This document shows positions 1 through 6,362 of a stretch of DNA of 6,362 nucleotides, piece after piece. Within the stretch, counting starts at the first letter, position 1; every line of letters begins with the position of its first letter. The notes beneath the pieces are model-generated. The model saw only the letters and a program-made list of their open reading frames with translations, was not told where the DNA came from and did no database searches. Origin of the DNA: Kiritimatiellia bacterium (GTDB lineage Bacteria; Verrucomicrobiota; Kiritimatiellia; RFP12; UBA1067); the NCBI GenBank assembly GCA_017459225.1, contig JAFUDL010000124.1:1-6362 (forward strand), given 5' to 3'. Made by a program: the position numbers and the translations under genes.

Positions 1-371
1 CCGAAGGCGAAACGTTCGGCGACGTCGCGTCCGTACTCCGTGCTGTGGCGTGTTCCGACGAGCGCCACTGCGCTCTTCGAGAGCGCCTCCACGCTGCCAG
101 CAACGTAGAGCGCAAGCGGCGGCGAGGGAATGTTCCTAAGCTGCTGCGGATATTCGGCGTCCGCCTCGGTCACGATCTTGATCTTCATATTCTCGGCGCG
201 TGCGATCTCGCGTACCCAGTCAGGTGTCTTGCCCTCCCAGTCGAGCTTGTTAGGATAGAATTCCCATGCGGCCGCGGCATCGCCTTCCGTCTCGCGAACG
301 AGGCGTGCAAACGTCACGGCGCCGACCGTGGGTATCATGTTGAAGGCGATTCTCGCCTCTCGCTCTGTCAT
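1..371 (-). CDS. dprA: DprA/Smf DNA-processing protein, N-terminal part (cut by window edge)
   Basis: DprA binds incoming single-stranded DNA in the cytoplasm during natural transformation and loads RecA onto it; the gene is also widespread in bacteria not known to be transformable. The 123 visible codons run without a stop into the left edge. Residues 5-25 (ARIAFNMIPTVGAVTFARLV) match the N-terminal helix-hairpin-helix/SAM-like region. YPQQL (74-78) and PPLALYVAG (84-92) are the segment that leads into the Rossmann fold. VALVGTRHSTEYG (102-114) is the start of that fold, where most family members have a G-S/T-R signature. Full-length DprA is usually about 290-380 residues, so roughly two thirds lies outside. 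The ATG at 371-369 is chosen because AAGGAG lies 9 nt upstream; the ATG at 379 is out of frame and ends after three codons. Transcription is probably separate from the genes upstream, across a 112-bp gap. Family assignment is confident. Confidence 0.93.
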   Translation of the reverse strand, partial: MTEREARIAFNMIPTVGAVTFARLVRETEGDAAAAWEFYPNKLDWEGKTPDWVREIARAENMKIKIVTEADAEYPQQLRNIPSPPLALYVAGSVEALSKSAVALVGTRHSTEYGRDVAERFAF

Positions 372-380
372 TCTTTCATT

Positions 381-386
381 CTCCTT
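381..386 (-). promoter_or_regulatory. Shine-Dalgarno site of dprA
   Basis: The minus strand reads AAGGAG, with a 9-nt spacer to the ATG at 371. A second ATG at 379 is only 1 nt from this site, too close for normal initiation, so the site decides the start in favour of 371. Confidence 0.75.
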
Positions 387-412
387 CCGCACGCTTTCTG
401 CGCGCAGGGAAA

Positions 413-421
413 ATGATATCA
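413..421 (-). promoter_or_regulatory. Candidate extended -10 promoter of dprA
   Basis: The minus strand reads TGATATCAT, which is TG-n followed by TATCAT and matches the extended -10 consensus TGnTATAAT except at one base. Start of transcription would fall near 406, giving a leader of about 35 nt before the dprA ATG. No good -35 box stands at 16-18 nt spacing, which is tolerated by extended -10 promoters. This is a pattern match in a short A+T-rich gap, not proof. Confidence 0.4.
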
Positions 422-436
422 CATTTCAGGGCAAGC

Positions 437-462
437 AAATGTTAAAACATTGTTAAATGTTT
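437..462. repeat. A+T-rich overlapping inverted repeat (three half-sites)
   Basis: On the plus strand AATGTT (438-443), AACATT (446-451) and AATGTTT (456-462) alternate in orientation, so the middle element can pair with either neighbour. The pairings are 6 bp with a 2-nt loop, or 7 bp (445-451 with 456-462) with a 4-nt loop. The element stands out in G+C-rich surroundings. It lies about 30-55 bp upstream of the predicted dprA start of transcription, which would suit an operator or an UP-like element. Read from the minus strand, the 7-bp stem is followed by TTTT, so it could also be a weak terminator for the upstream operon. The sequence does not decide between these. Confidence 0.4.
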
Positions 463-483
463 CGAGGTTTCCTGGCGTGGTTC

Positions 484-2394
484 TCAACGGCGGAAGCGGA
501 GCGTCATAAACATTCCGCCAGAACGGCCATTGTGGACGACGGCGCCGTCTGAGACGAGAATCAGCAGATGCGAGCCATCGGCGAGAATTGGTCCGCGGCT
601 CATGCCTTCGAACATCGCAAGGCCCGTATCCGCCGTGTACAGAAGCCGTTTTCCCACCGGCGTGAAATCGGCCTCGTCAAGCGATCGGCGTCCACGGACG
701 TCCGTTGCGCGCGCCATGTCTGCCAGATACACGCGCGTGATGAACTTGTGTTCGCCTTTGCCCTTCTTCTCGCGCTCGAGAACGAGCAGCTCTCCGCTGG
801 GCATAACGCAGAGAGACGACACGCCGTTGCGCGCACGTCCGCGCACCTTCAGGCCGCCGGGCGTCTCGGGACGGTACGCCCACTGCCCCGAGACGCGCCA
901 TTCGCCTTCTGCCGTCGACCGCGAGAAGCGCGTGAGGCGCAGGAACTCGCTCGGGCCCACGGAAGCGTTGTCGTCCACAGGCAGTTCATTCTCGTTGCAC
1001 GTCCACATGTCAAGACCGTCCGGCGATATCTCAAGCGCCTCGAGGCCGCGGTTCCTCTGCACACCTCTGAACTCCTGCGGCAGATTCACCTCCATTCCCA
1101 GCCCCTTGCCAAGAATGTATTCGACTATCCGCGGTCCCTTCTCGTCGCTCACCCACACGCTTCCGCGCAGCGGATCCCATGCCGCGCCTTCAAGATCTTT
1201 TGCGCCCGGCACCTTGAACCGCCGAAGCTCCTTGATGCCCTTGACCTGGTCGCCTGAACTCGGCCCCAGCAAAACGCCTTTGGAATGGTCCGCCGGCAGG
1301 GAAAGCTCCAGCAGCTCGCCGTCACGGTCGCGCACAGACCAATAAGTGTCTCCGCCCGCCCAGGAGAGTCCGCCCAGATCGGTTGGCATGTCCACGTAGA
1401 AGAGATTCCCGGCGTACTCGACGGTCGGCGCGCTCTTATGCGCTGCGCCTTCTTCGTGTCTGATCACCACCTCGGCAAAGTCCTTCGCGAAGATCGTCGA
1501 GAACGCCTTTGCGCCGTCTCTGTTGAGGTGGTTGCAGTCGTGCCAGAGCTCGTCGGAAAGATCGGTTCCAAGATAGTCGAGCCACGTCACGTCAAGTCTG
1601 CGCGCGACCGTCTGCGTGGCGGCGCGGAACGCGGCCAGGCGAACGGGATCCATCTCGCGGCGAAGCGCGGCGGAAAGCGGCATTGTAGTAAGCACGGGAA
1701 TCGCTCCTGACGCGCGCACAAGCCCAACGCTTTCCGCCAGAATGCCGAAGATCGGAAACGAAGGCGTGGCCGGCGGGCGCCTGTTCACGCGGTCTGCCTT
1801 CTCCTTCGCGTCCTCTAGGGCCTTCGCCTTGTACTTGGGATTGAGGAATCCCTTCTCCTTGTCGGGCGCGAACGCTCCCGCCATCGAGCTGCGCCAAGGA
1901 CGCCCGCGGAGAATAGACTTGCGGAATTCGTTGTACTTGCGCGTGCAGATCACGTCGCGCCAGAGTGCGCCAACCGAGCCGAAGTCGCGCCTGTTCACGG
2001 GAAGATGATAGAAATGCAGAAGCGCATGCACGCGCGCGGCGTTGAGCTCGGAGACGGGTCTTTCGGTGGAGTAGCCCACCTTGAGCGGCGAAACGTCGAG
2101 CAGCACGTACTTGAACTTTCCGCGGTTCGCGACAAGAAGGTCCTGGAGTCGGAGAATGTCCTGATCGCAGGTGGTGGCCGCAGTTGAGAAGTTGAAGAGC
2201 CCGGGCACAATGGAGGGATCGAGGGCGTCCTTCGTCTGCGAGTCGCCGCACACCGCAACGGTGGCGCCTGACGGAGCCGGAAGCGCGCCCATGTAGCTGC
2301 GGTAGTCCATCGTCACAACGAACGCTGTCCATACCGCGCCCAGCACGGTCGGCATGCCCAGAAAAAGGATGGCGTATGATAAGAACTTTTTCAT
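484..2394 (-). CDS. Membrane-anchored SGNH (DltD/AlgJ-like) domain fused to phytase-like esterase domain
   Basis: A 636-residue protein with two halves. A hydrophobic segment at residues 2-28 has no lipobox cysteine and should act as an uncleaved anchor, placing the rest outside the cytoplasmic membrane. Residues about 40-315 look like an SGNH hydrolase/acyltransferase: GDSQTKDALDP (50-60) supplies the nucleophile Ser52, and HDCNHLNRDGA (285-295) supplies the Asp286-x-x-His289 pair. Residues about 325-636 resemble the 'esterase-like activity of phytase' family (PF13449), with LEGAAWDP (401-408), NRGLEALEISPDG (448-460) and the closing MFEGMSRGPILADG (594-607). ATG 2394 is preferred over the in-frame GTG at 2400 because AGGGGG overlaps the GTG and is 5 nt from the ATG. 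The gene starts 9 bp after the MBOAT stop, which supports a partnership in polysaccharide O-acylation or deacylation. The role of the C-terminal half is unknown. Confidence 0.82.
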   Translation of the reverse strand: MKKFLSYAILFLGMPTVLGAVWTAFVVTMDYRSYMGALPAPSGATVAVCGDSQTKDALDPSIVPGLFNFSTAATTCDQDILRLQDLLVANRGKFKYVLLDVSPLKVGYSTERPVSELNAARVHALLHFYHLPVNRRDFGSVGALWRDVICTRKYNEFRKSILRGRPWRSSMAGAFAPDKEKGFLNPKYKAKALEDAKEKADRVNRRPPATPSFPIFGILAESVGLVRASGAIPVLTTMPLSAALRREMDPVRLAAFRAATQTVARRLDVTWLDYLGTDLSDELWHDCNHLNRDGAKAFSTIFAKDFAEVVIRHEEGAAHKSAPTVEYAGNLFYVDMPTDLGGLSWAGGDTYWSVRDRDGELLELSLPADHSKGVLLGPSSGDQVKGIKELRRFKVPGAKDLEGAAWDPLRGSVWVSDEKGPRIVEYILGKGLGMEVNLPQEFRGVQRNRGLEALEISPDGLDMWTCNENELPVDDNASVGPSEFLRLTRFSRSTAEGEWRVSGQWAYRPETPGGLKVRGRARNGVSSLCVMPSGELLVLEREKKGKGEHKFITRVYLADMARATDVRGRRSLDEADFTPVGKRLLYTADTGLAMFEGMSRGPILADGSHLLILVSDGAVVHNGRSGGMFMTLRFRR

Positions 2395-2399
2395 CTGCA

Positions 2400-2405
2400 C
2401 CCCCT
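2400..2405 (-). promoter_or_regulatory. Shine-Dalgarno site that fixes the SGNH gene start
   Basis: The minus strand reads AGGGGG, overlapping the last two bases of the MBOAT TAG stop, with 5 nt to the ATG at 2394. It covers the first base of the alternative in-frame GTG at 2400, which has no ribosome site of its own. The overlap with the upstream stop suggests translational coupling. Confidence 0.6.
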
Positions 2406-3861
2406 AGAACTGGAAATAGATGAAAGTCTGTGATCCCGGCGCGTAGAACACCACGAGCCAGAGGATCACGTAGTATATCGCCCAGCGCAGAACGCGCAGA
2501 CGAGGAAGGCGCGCGAGGCCATGCTCGCAGCGGCGGGCCACCCACTCCACGGCGAACATCGCCACCGCGCCGAGAAGCGCCACCACAAGTTCACGCGGCA
2601 GACCGTGCAGAGCGCCGAAGGTGCACGGATTGAACATCTCTCCGTACCAGCGCAGCGATTCGCCCACGTTCTTCGCGCGGAAGAGAGGCCAGCCAAGCAG
2701 CACGCCGAGGAACGTGCCCAAAATGCTCACGGTTTCGCCGAGGCCGGGAAGCATTCGCCCTTCTGCTGTCACGCCAAGGCGGCGGCGGTTGCGTCCTGCG
2801 AGGAGAAGCGGAAGGAACAGAAGCGCGTGGAATGCGCCCCATAGGATGAACGTCCAGTTCGCGCCGTGCCAGAGTCCGCTCGCGAGGAATATCGCGAACG
2901 TGTTGCGCACCTTGCCCCACTTGCCGCATCTGCTGCCGCCAAGGGGGATGTACAGGTAGTCGCGGAACCACGTGGTGAGCGACATGTGCCAGCGCCGCCA
3001 GAACTCCGCGATGTCGCGCGCGAAGAACGGATAGGCGAAGTTGCGCATCAGGTCGACTCCGAAAAGACGCGACACGCCGATGGCGATGTCGGAATATCCC
3101 GAGAAGTCGCCGTATATCTGGACCGCGAAGAGAAACATGCCAAGCCACACGCCGAGGCCGTTCGTCATGGAGGAATCGTTGAGAAGAAGGTCCACGACGA
3201 CGGCACAGTTGTCCGCAACCACGCACTTCTTGAAGAAGCCCCACAGCATCTGGCGACAGCCGTCGACCGCCTTTTCGTACGAGAACTCCCTTGGACGCAG
3301 AAACTGCGGCAGAAGGTTCGAGGCGCGCTCGATCGGACCCGCCACCAGCTGCGGGAAGAAGGCGATGAACGCGAAGAATGCGATCGGGTCTCTTGTTGGA
3401 CGCACCTCGCGCCTGTACACGTCGATCGTGTAGGAGAGCGCCTGGAACGTGTAGAAGGATATGCCCACCGGCAGAACTACGTTGAGCGAGAGGCGTACGA
3501 GCGACTGCGCGCCGGCGGAGGACAGAAGATGCAGATTCTGAAGCAGCGACGCGAAGGAATCCACAAAGAAGCCATAGTACTTGAAGTATCCCAATATGCC
3601 GAGGTTCACAAGAAGCGAAATCGCGAGTAGAGCCTTGGATGGACGCTCCTCCCATCTGCGCAGTTCGACGAGGCCCACGCAGTAGCTCCACGCGCTCGTG
3701 AACGCGATGAGCGAGAGGAAGCGCCAGTCCCACCATCCTTAGAAGAGGTAGCTCATCGCCAGCACCAGCAGATTCTGCAGGCGCAGATGGCGAGAGAGAG
3801 CCCAGTACGCGGCAAACACGCACGGCAGAAAGATCAGAAACTCAAATGAATTGAACAGCAT
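2404..3861 (-). pseudogene. AlgI/DltB-type MBOAT O-acyltransferase, interrupted by in-frame TAA at codon 41
   Basis: This would be a 485-residue polytopic membrane protein that passes an activated acyl group across the membrane for O-acylation of an extracellular polymer. Family motifs in order: the start MLFNSFEFLIFLP; LPVGISFYTFQALSYTIDVY (131-149); PQLVAGPIER (170-179); QIYGDFSGYSDIAIG (248-262); FWRRWHMSLTTWFRDYLYIP (287-306); GLWHGANWTFILWG (329-342) with the conserved histidine at 332; and the usual C-terminal FIYFQF. Codon 41 (3741-3739) is TAA between SYLF and GWWDWRFL, where homologues commonly read SYLFYGWWDW, so one base change from TAC or TAT explains it. Homology continues in the same frame on both sides. 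The longest uninterrupted piece is 3678-2404 from a GTG, lacking the first membrane segments. The start at 3861 has AGGGGA 7 nt upstream and is 1 bp from the preceding stop. It may be a real nonsense mutation or a sequence error. Confidence 0.85.
3739..3741 (-). other. In-frame TAA within the MBOAT gene
   Basis: The minus strand reads CTC TTC TAA GGA TGG TGG, encoding L-F-stop-G-W-W. Conserved MBOAT sequence lies in the same frame before and after, so this is a substitution and not a frameshift. No other coding frame in the window contains an internal stop. Confidence 0.9.
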
Positions 3862-3862
3862 A

Positions 3863-5782
3863 TCACAATCCCCTACTCTGGTCCTTGTCGAGTCCAGGCA
3901 TGCCGCGCGCGCCCACTGGGCTGCCATCTGCGGCGAGACGCCAGCCGGGCGAACCTTTCACCAGCCTGTAGTCGCGCCTGGCCTCGTCGACAAAGACAGA
4001 CCTTGCGAAGACGCCGTGCGGGTCGAAGCCGAGCGCGCGGTAGCCGGTCCAGTCGAGCAGCGCCAGGCTCTTCCCGTCAAGCCAGCGCATCACTGGAACA
4101 CCGCCCTCGTTCCAGACGAGGTTGCTGTCGTGCACAAGGCCGTAGCGCCAGTCGAGTCCGCTGCGGGCCGTCCATTCGGTGGCACGGCAGAAGATGTTGC
4201 TGCGGACCACGAAGTTCGTGGTCGCCGCGCGGTTGTGGTAGTACATAAGATGTGCGCCGTTGGGATCGGGACGCTGCGAATGCGCCCAGCCCCTGCCGGC
4301 GTCCACGCACGTATTGTGCTCGAAGGTGACGTTGGAAGTAAGCCTGGCGTTCCAGTATTCGAAGGAATATTCGGCGTTCCAGATGACGTTGTCGCGCCAG
4401 ACGATGTCGGTCTCCGAATCGTCGCGCCCCTGGTTCGTGAGCGCCGCGTCGTATATCTCCCACAGGCGGTTCCGCTCCACGAGGTTGTTCGACGCGTTGC
4501 CCCAGAACTCGATGCCGTTGCCGTAGCGCACGGGGTGCGCGATCTTCCTTGTCCTATCGTCGTATTTCCAGAACTGGAGGCCTCCTCCGATCCAGCAGAC
4601 GTCGCAGTTGCGTATGGTTATGTTGCGCGTGCCGCCTCCGCCGAATCCATGCGCCGCGCCGTAGCGCACCCAGAGTCCGTCGTAGGTCACGTCGTGCCGG
4701 CCGCCTTCGTCCACGACATGCCTGGTGAAAGCAAGTTCAATCGAAGAGAATGCCCTGCCAGGGTTGCCGTCGAAGCGCATCAGGACGCGTTTCTTCTCCG
4801 GGTCGTACCAGTAGTCGAGCGGATTCTCCAGCGCCTGCATCTTCCATTCCGGATTACGCCACTTCTTCACGCCCCACCGCCTGCCGTGGTCGCAAATGAG
4901 AATTCCAATATCGTGCGGAAGCATTGCAGCCGCGTCGATAGACACGCGCCACAGGCCAATCGGCACGAAGTCGAAGACTGCTCCTTTCGGCAAGGAGACG
5001 CCGAGCGCCAAGTGCAGGGCCGGCTCTTCGACTTCGCCCGCCTTTGAGAGGTACACATCCAGCGTCTGCCACTTGGCGCCGATCATCGTGCGAGGGGACG
5101 AACCTCCCATGGCCCGCGTCCATGGCGGACGCTTGAGCAAGTAGTCCACGCTGCCAAGGCGGAACGGCGTTGAAGAACGCACTTTGAGACGGAGCATCAC
5201 GTTGTCCGGCAGGTTCGCCAGCTGCGGCCCCCAGAACTGAATGAGATGCACGGCGCATTTCGGCTGAGCCGTGCACACGGCCCGCATAAACGTCTCGCCG
5301 TCTTCCGTCACGCGCCGCAGCGAACCCTTCACTCCCTCCTGCCAGGAGTCGCTCCATCCTTCGCAAGACGTGCCGACCCATATCTTCTCTCGGATTTCGG
5401 GCGTGACGATGCGTGTGGACCACAACCCCGGCGACTCCTCGAACCAGTCGTCTGGATTCGAGCGGTCGGACGAATTCTGCAGAATCGGCTTCGGTCCATT
5501 CCCGTACCAGCTGTAGGTGACAGGCTTCCCCTTCTCGCCGCTTGCGGGATACAGCGTGCCGCGCCACAGGCCGCCGCGCTTGAACAGCACCTTGTCGCCA
5601 GGCTTTGCCCTAAGTGCATTCACCTTCTCAAGCGATCGCCAGGCGGAAGCAGGCGTCGTGCCGCTGTTGGAATCGCGGCCCGCCTCGCTGTCAACGTAGT
5701 ACGTGGCCGCCGAAGCCGCGACCGCAGCAAAGGCCGTTGCCATTGCCACCATTCTAGTGCTGATTGCCTGCATCGTTCTCAT
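3863..5782 (-). CDS. Secreted right-handed parallel beta-helix protein with beta-sandwich insert
   Basis: A 639-residue exported protein, probably acting on or binding a polysaccharide; no specific lyase, epimerase or esterase family can be named. Residues 1-25 form a Sec signal peptide with likely cleavage after ASA. The mature start YYVDSEAGRDSNSGT (28-42) and KPGDKVLFKRG (60-70) are the usual opening of such helices. Residues about 137-283 look like a carbohydrate-binding jelly roll set into the helix. Repeated coils follow: NITIRNCDVCWIGGG (387-401), NNLVERNRLWEIYDAA (432-447), DIVWRDNVIWNAEYS (459-473), NVTFEHNTCVDAG (484-496) and NFVVRSNIFCRA (523-534). DYRLVKGSP (604-612) is a typical closing motif. 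ATG 5782 is chosen over TTG 5806 because it gives a compact signal peptide; AGGA lies 10 nt upstream. The 31-bp and 1-bp gaps to its neighbours imply one operon. Confidence 0.8.
   Translation of the reverse strand: MRTMQAISTRMVAMATAFAAVAASAATYYVDSEAGRDSNSGTTPASAWRSLEKVNALRAKPGDKVLFKRGGLWRGTLYPASGEKGKPVTYSWYGNGPKPILQNSSDRSNPDDWFEESPGLWSTRIVTPEIREKIWVGTSCEGWSDSWQEGVKGSLRRVTEDGETFMRAVCTAQPKCAVHLIQFWGPQLANLPDNVMLRLKVRSSTPFRLGSVDYLLKRPPWTRAMGGSSPRTMIGAKWQTLDVYLSKAGEVEEPALHLALGVSLPKGAVFDFVPIGLWRVSIDAAAMLPHDIGILICDHGRRWGVKKWRNPEWKMQALENPLDYWYDPEKKRVLMRFDGNPGRAFSSIELAFTRHVVDEGGRHDVTYDGLWVRYGAAHGFGGGGTRNITIRNCDVCWIGGGLQFWKYDDRTRKIAHPVRYGNGIEFWGNASNNLVERNRLWEIYDAALTNQGRDDSETDIVWRDNVIWNAEYSFEYWNARLTSNVTFEHNTCVDAGRGWAHSQRPDPNGAHLMYYHNRAATTNFVVRSNIFCRATEWTARSGLDWRYGLVHDSNLVWNEGGVPVMRWLDGKSLALLDWTGYRALGFDPHGVFARSVFVDEARRDYRLVKGSPGWRLAADGSPVGARGMPGLDKDQSRGL
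3869..3874 (-). promoter_or_regulatory. Shine-Dalgarno site of the MBOAT gene
   Basis: The minus strand reads AGGGGA inside the last codons of the beta-helix gene, 7 nt before the ATG at 3861. The upstream TGA (3865-3863) is separated from the ATG by a single base, so translation is probably coupled. It supports 3861 as the true original start, upstream of the in-frame TAA. Confidence 0.65.
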
Positions 5783-5790
5783 CTCATGCG

Positions 5791-5796
5791 TTTCCT
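5791..5796 (-). promoter_or_regulatory. Shine-Dalgarno-like site of the beta-helix gene
   Basis: The minus strand reads AGGAAA. Its AGGA core is 10 nt from the chosen ATG at 5782 and 5 nt from an out-of-frame ATG at 5787, which encodes only Met-Arg before a TGA that overlaps the real start. The spacing is on the long side for 5782, so initiation may be modest or coupled. Confidence 0.45.
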
Positions 5797-5813
5797 GTGC
5801 TGACAAATGGGGA

Positions 5814-6362
5814 TCAATCCAAGGGATGCACTCTCACCCGGTCAAACCAGATCTGCTCGTCTGCACGCTGCTTCGCACCCAGGAGAAGACTGAACGAGTC
5901 GGCGTTCGCTGGCACGCGCACGAACATCTCGCCCTGCCTCCACCCGTCAGCATCCGCCTCGCCGATCGTAGGAAAGCATCCCGGCAGCGACCAGTTCCAC
6001 GAGCCGTTGCGCTTCCAGTATACTGCAACCGACGGCGAAGAACCCTTCGTGCAGAACCGCACCAGGAAAACGGCGCCCGGTCGCGTCTTCGGCGAATCGA
6101 ACGTGAAGCATCCGTTGCCGCTACCCCTGATGCTGATCGAGCTGGAGTCGCCTACGCCCGTTCCGGTGTCGACGCCGAACTCGCCTTGAATCTTCTTTTC
6201 GTCCTGCCACCTGCCAAACGGCTTCGGCACCTTTCCCGCATGGAACTTTCCGGATTCCAGAGGCTTGGGATATACGCACTCGCTATTTCCCGTCAGCTCA
6301 ACGAGCGCGCCGGCGCGCATCTTCTCTCTGAGCTTCTGCTCCATCCAGCCCCGCGGATCGCG
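5814..6362 (-). CDS. C-terminal part of a larger protein ending in a carbohydrate-binding-like beta-sandwich (cut by window edge)
   Basis: The frame is open to the right edge and gives 182 residues ending in VHPLD and TGA. There is a Met codon at 6344, but it has no ribosome site and open coding sequence precedes it (RDPRGW), so it is unlikely to be the start. From about residue 45 to the end the pattern is that of a carbohydrate-binding jelly roll of the CBM4/9 style: GEFGVDTGTGVGDSSSISI, then RPGAVFLVRFCTKG, then GWRQGEMFVRVPANADSFSL and the closing WFDRVRV. Such domains usually bind glycans at the end of secreted glycosidases or similar enzymes. The catalytic part is outside the window, so no enzyme can be named. 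It lies 31 bp before the beta-helix gene in the same direction and probably belongs to the same operon. Confidence 0.68.
   Translation of the reverse strand, partial: RDPRGWMEQKLREKMRAGALVELTGNSECVYPKPLESGKFHAGKVPKPFGRWQDEKKIQGEFGVDTGTGVGDSSSISIRGSGNGCFTFDSPKTRPGAVFLVRFCTKGSSPSVAVYWKRNGSWNWSLPGCFPTIGEADADGWRQGEMFVRVPANADSFSLLLGAKQRADEQIWFDRVRVHPLD

Noticed and set aside
45..416. A 123-codon plus-strand frame at the left end
   Set aside because: It is antisense to the dprA start, whose minus-strand translation carries clear family motifs and a proper ribosome site.
372..483. Strong rho-independent terminator after the SGNH gene
   Set aside because: No G+C-rich stem followed by a T-tract was found on the minus strand. 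The only stem there is the A+T-rich repeat at 445-462, which is weak.
530..1345. Plus-strand frames of 271 and 229 codons opposite the SGNH/phytase-like gene
   Set aside because: They overlap each other and a well-supported gene, and their translations are low-complexity, rich in Arg, Ser and Pro, with no domain signature.
1592..2545. A 317-codon minus-strand frame spanning the MBOAT/SGNH junction
   Set aside because: It overlaps both genes out of frame, and its translation is Arg-rich with no family signature.
2404..3678. A shortened MBOAT starting at GTG 3678 as the true gene
   Set aside because: A GGAG sits upstream of this GTG, but the form lacks the conserved N-terminal membrane segments that are encoded in the same frame just upstream behind a better start. 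It is better treated as the remnant of an interrupted 485-codon gene.
3739..3741. Reassignment of TAA to tyrosine
   Set aside because: Only one internal TAA exists in the window, and no bacterial precedent is known to me for this assignment. A substitution or sequence error is simpler.
2591..3823. A 410-codon minus-strand frame overlapping the MBOAT gene, which bridges the TAA
   Set aside because: All MBOAT motifs lie in the other frame. This translation is Arg/Ser/Ala-rich without membrane segments, so it is a shadow and not the product of a frameshift.
3851..5047. A 398-codon plus-strand open frame opposite the beta-helix gene
   Set aside because: It is antisense to a protein with a signal peptide and clear beta-helix repeats. 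The translation has no recognisable motif, and long antisense frames are common in G+C-rich coding DNA.

Overview
The window looks like a bacterial chromosome segment of fairly high G+C (about 58-60% by eye). All five supported protein-coding loci lie on the minus strand, tightly packed from right to left. Secreted parallel beta-helix and jelly-roll proteins of this style, next to an AlgI-type acyltransferase, are common in polysaccharide-degrading or polysaccharide-decorating bacteria such as the PVC group (Verrucomicrobiota, Kiritimatiellota, Lentisphaerota). That placement is an inference from protein style only, and no marker in the window fixes the phylum.

In transcription order: (1) 6362-5814, the C-terminal part of a gene cut by the right edge, ending in a carbohydrate-binding-like beta-sandwich; (2) 5782-3863, a complete secreted right-handed parallel beta-helix protein with a signal peptide and an apparent beta-sandwich insert; (3) 3861-2404, an AlgI/DltB-type MBOAT O-acyltransferase whose reading frame is interrupted by one TAA at codon 41, where the family usually has tyrosine; (4) 2394-484, a membrane-anchored SGNH (DltD/AlgJ-like) domain fused to a phytase-like esterase-type beta-propeller; (5) after a 112-bp gap, 371-1, the first 123 codons of dprA, cut by the left edge.

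Genes 1 to 4 are separated by 31, 1 and 9 bp and are probably co-transcribed. The pairing of MBOAT with SGNH is the classic arrangement for moving an acyl group across the membrane onto an extracellular glycan (AlgI/AlgJ, DltB/DltD, PatA/PatB). Genes 1 and 2 supply secreted carbohydrate-facing modules. The simplest reading is a locus for O-acylation (or deacylation) and handling of a surface or environmental polysaccharide. The substrate cannot be read from the sequence. dprA is functionally unrelated and appears to have its own promoter in the 372-483 gap, where an extended -10 box sits next to an A+T-rich overlapping inverted repeat.

The two points most worth checking are the single in-frame TAA in the otherwise well-conserved MBOAT gene and the SGNH plus phytase-like fusion. 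No tRNA, rRNA, CRISPR array, insertion sequence or attachment site was seen. The plus strand carries only antisense open frames typical of G+C-rich coding DNA.
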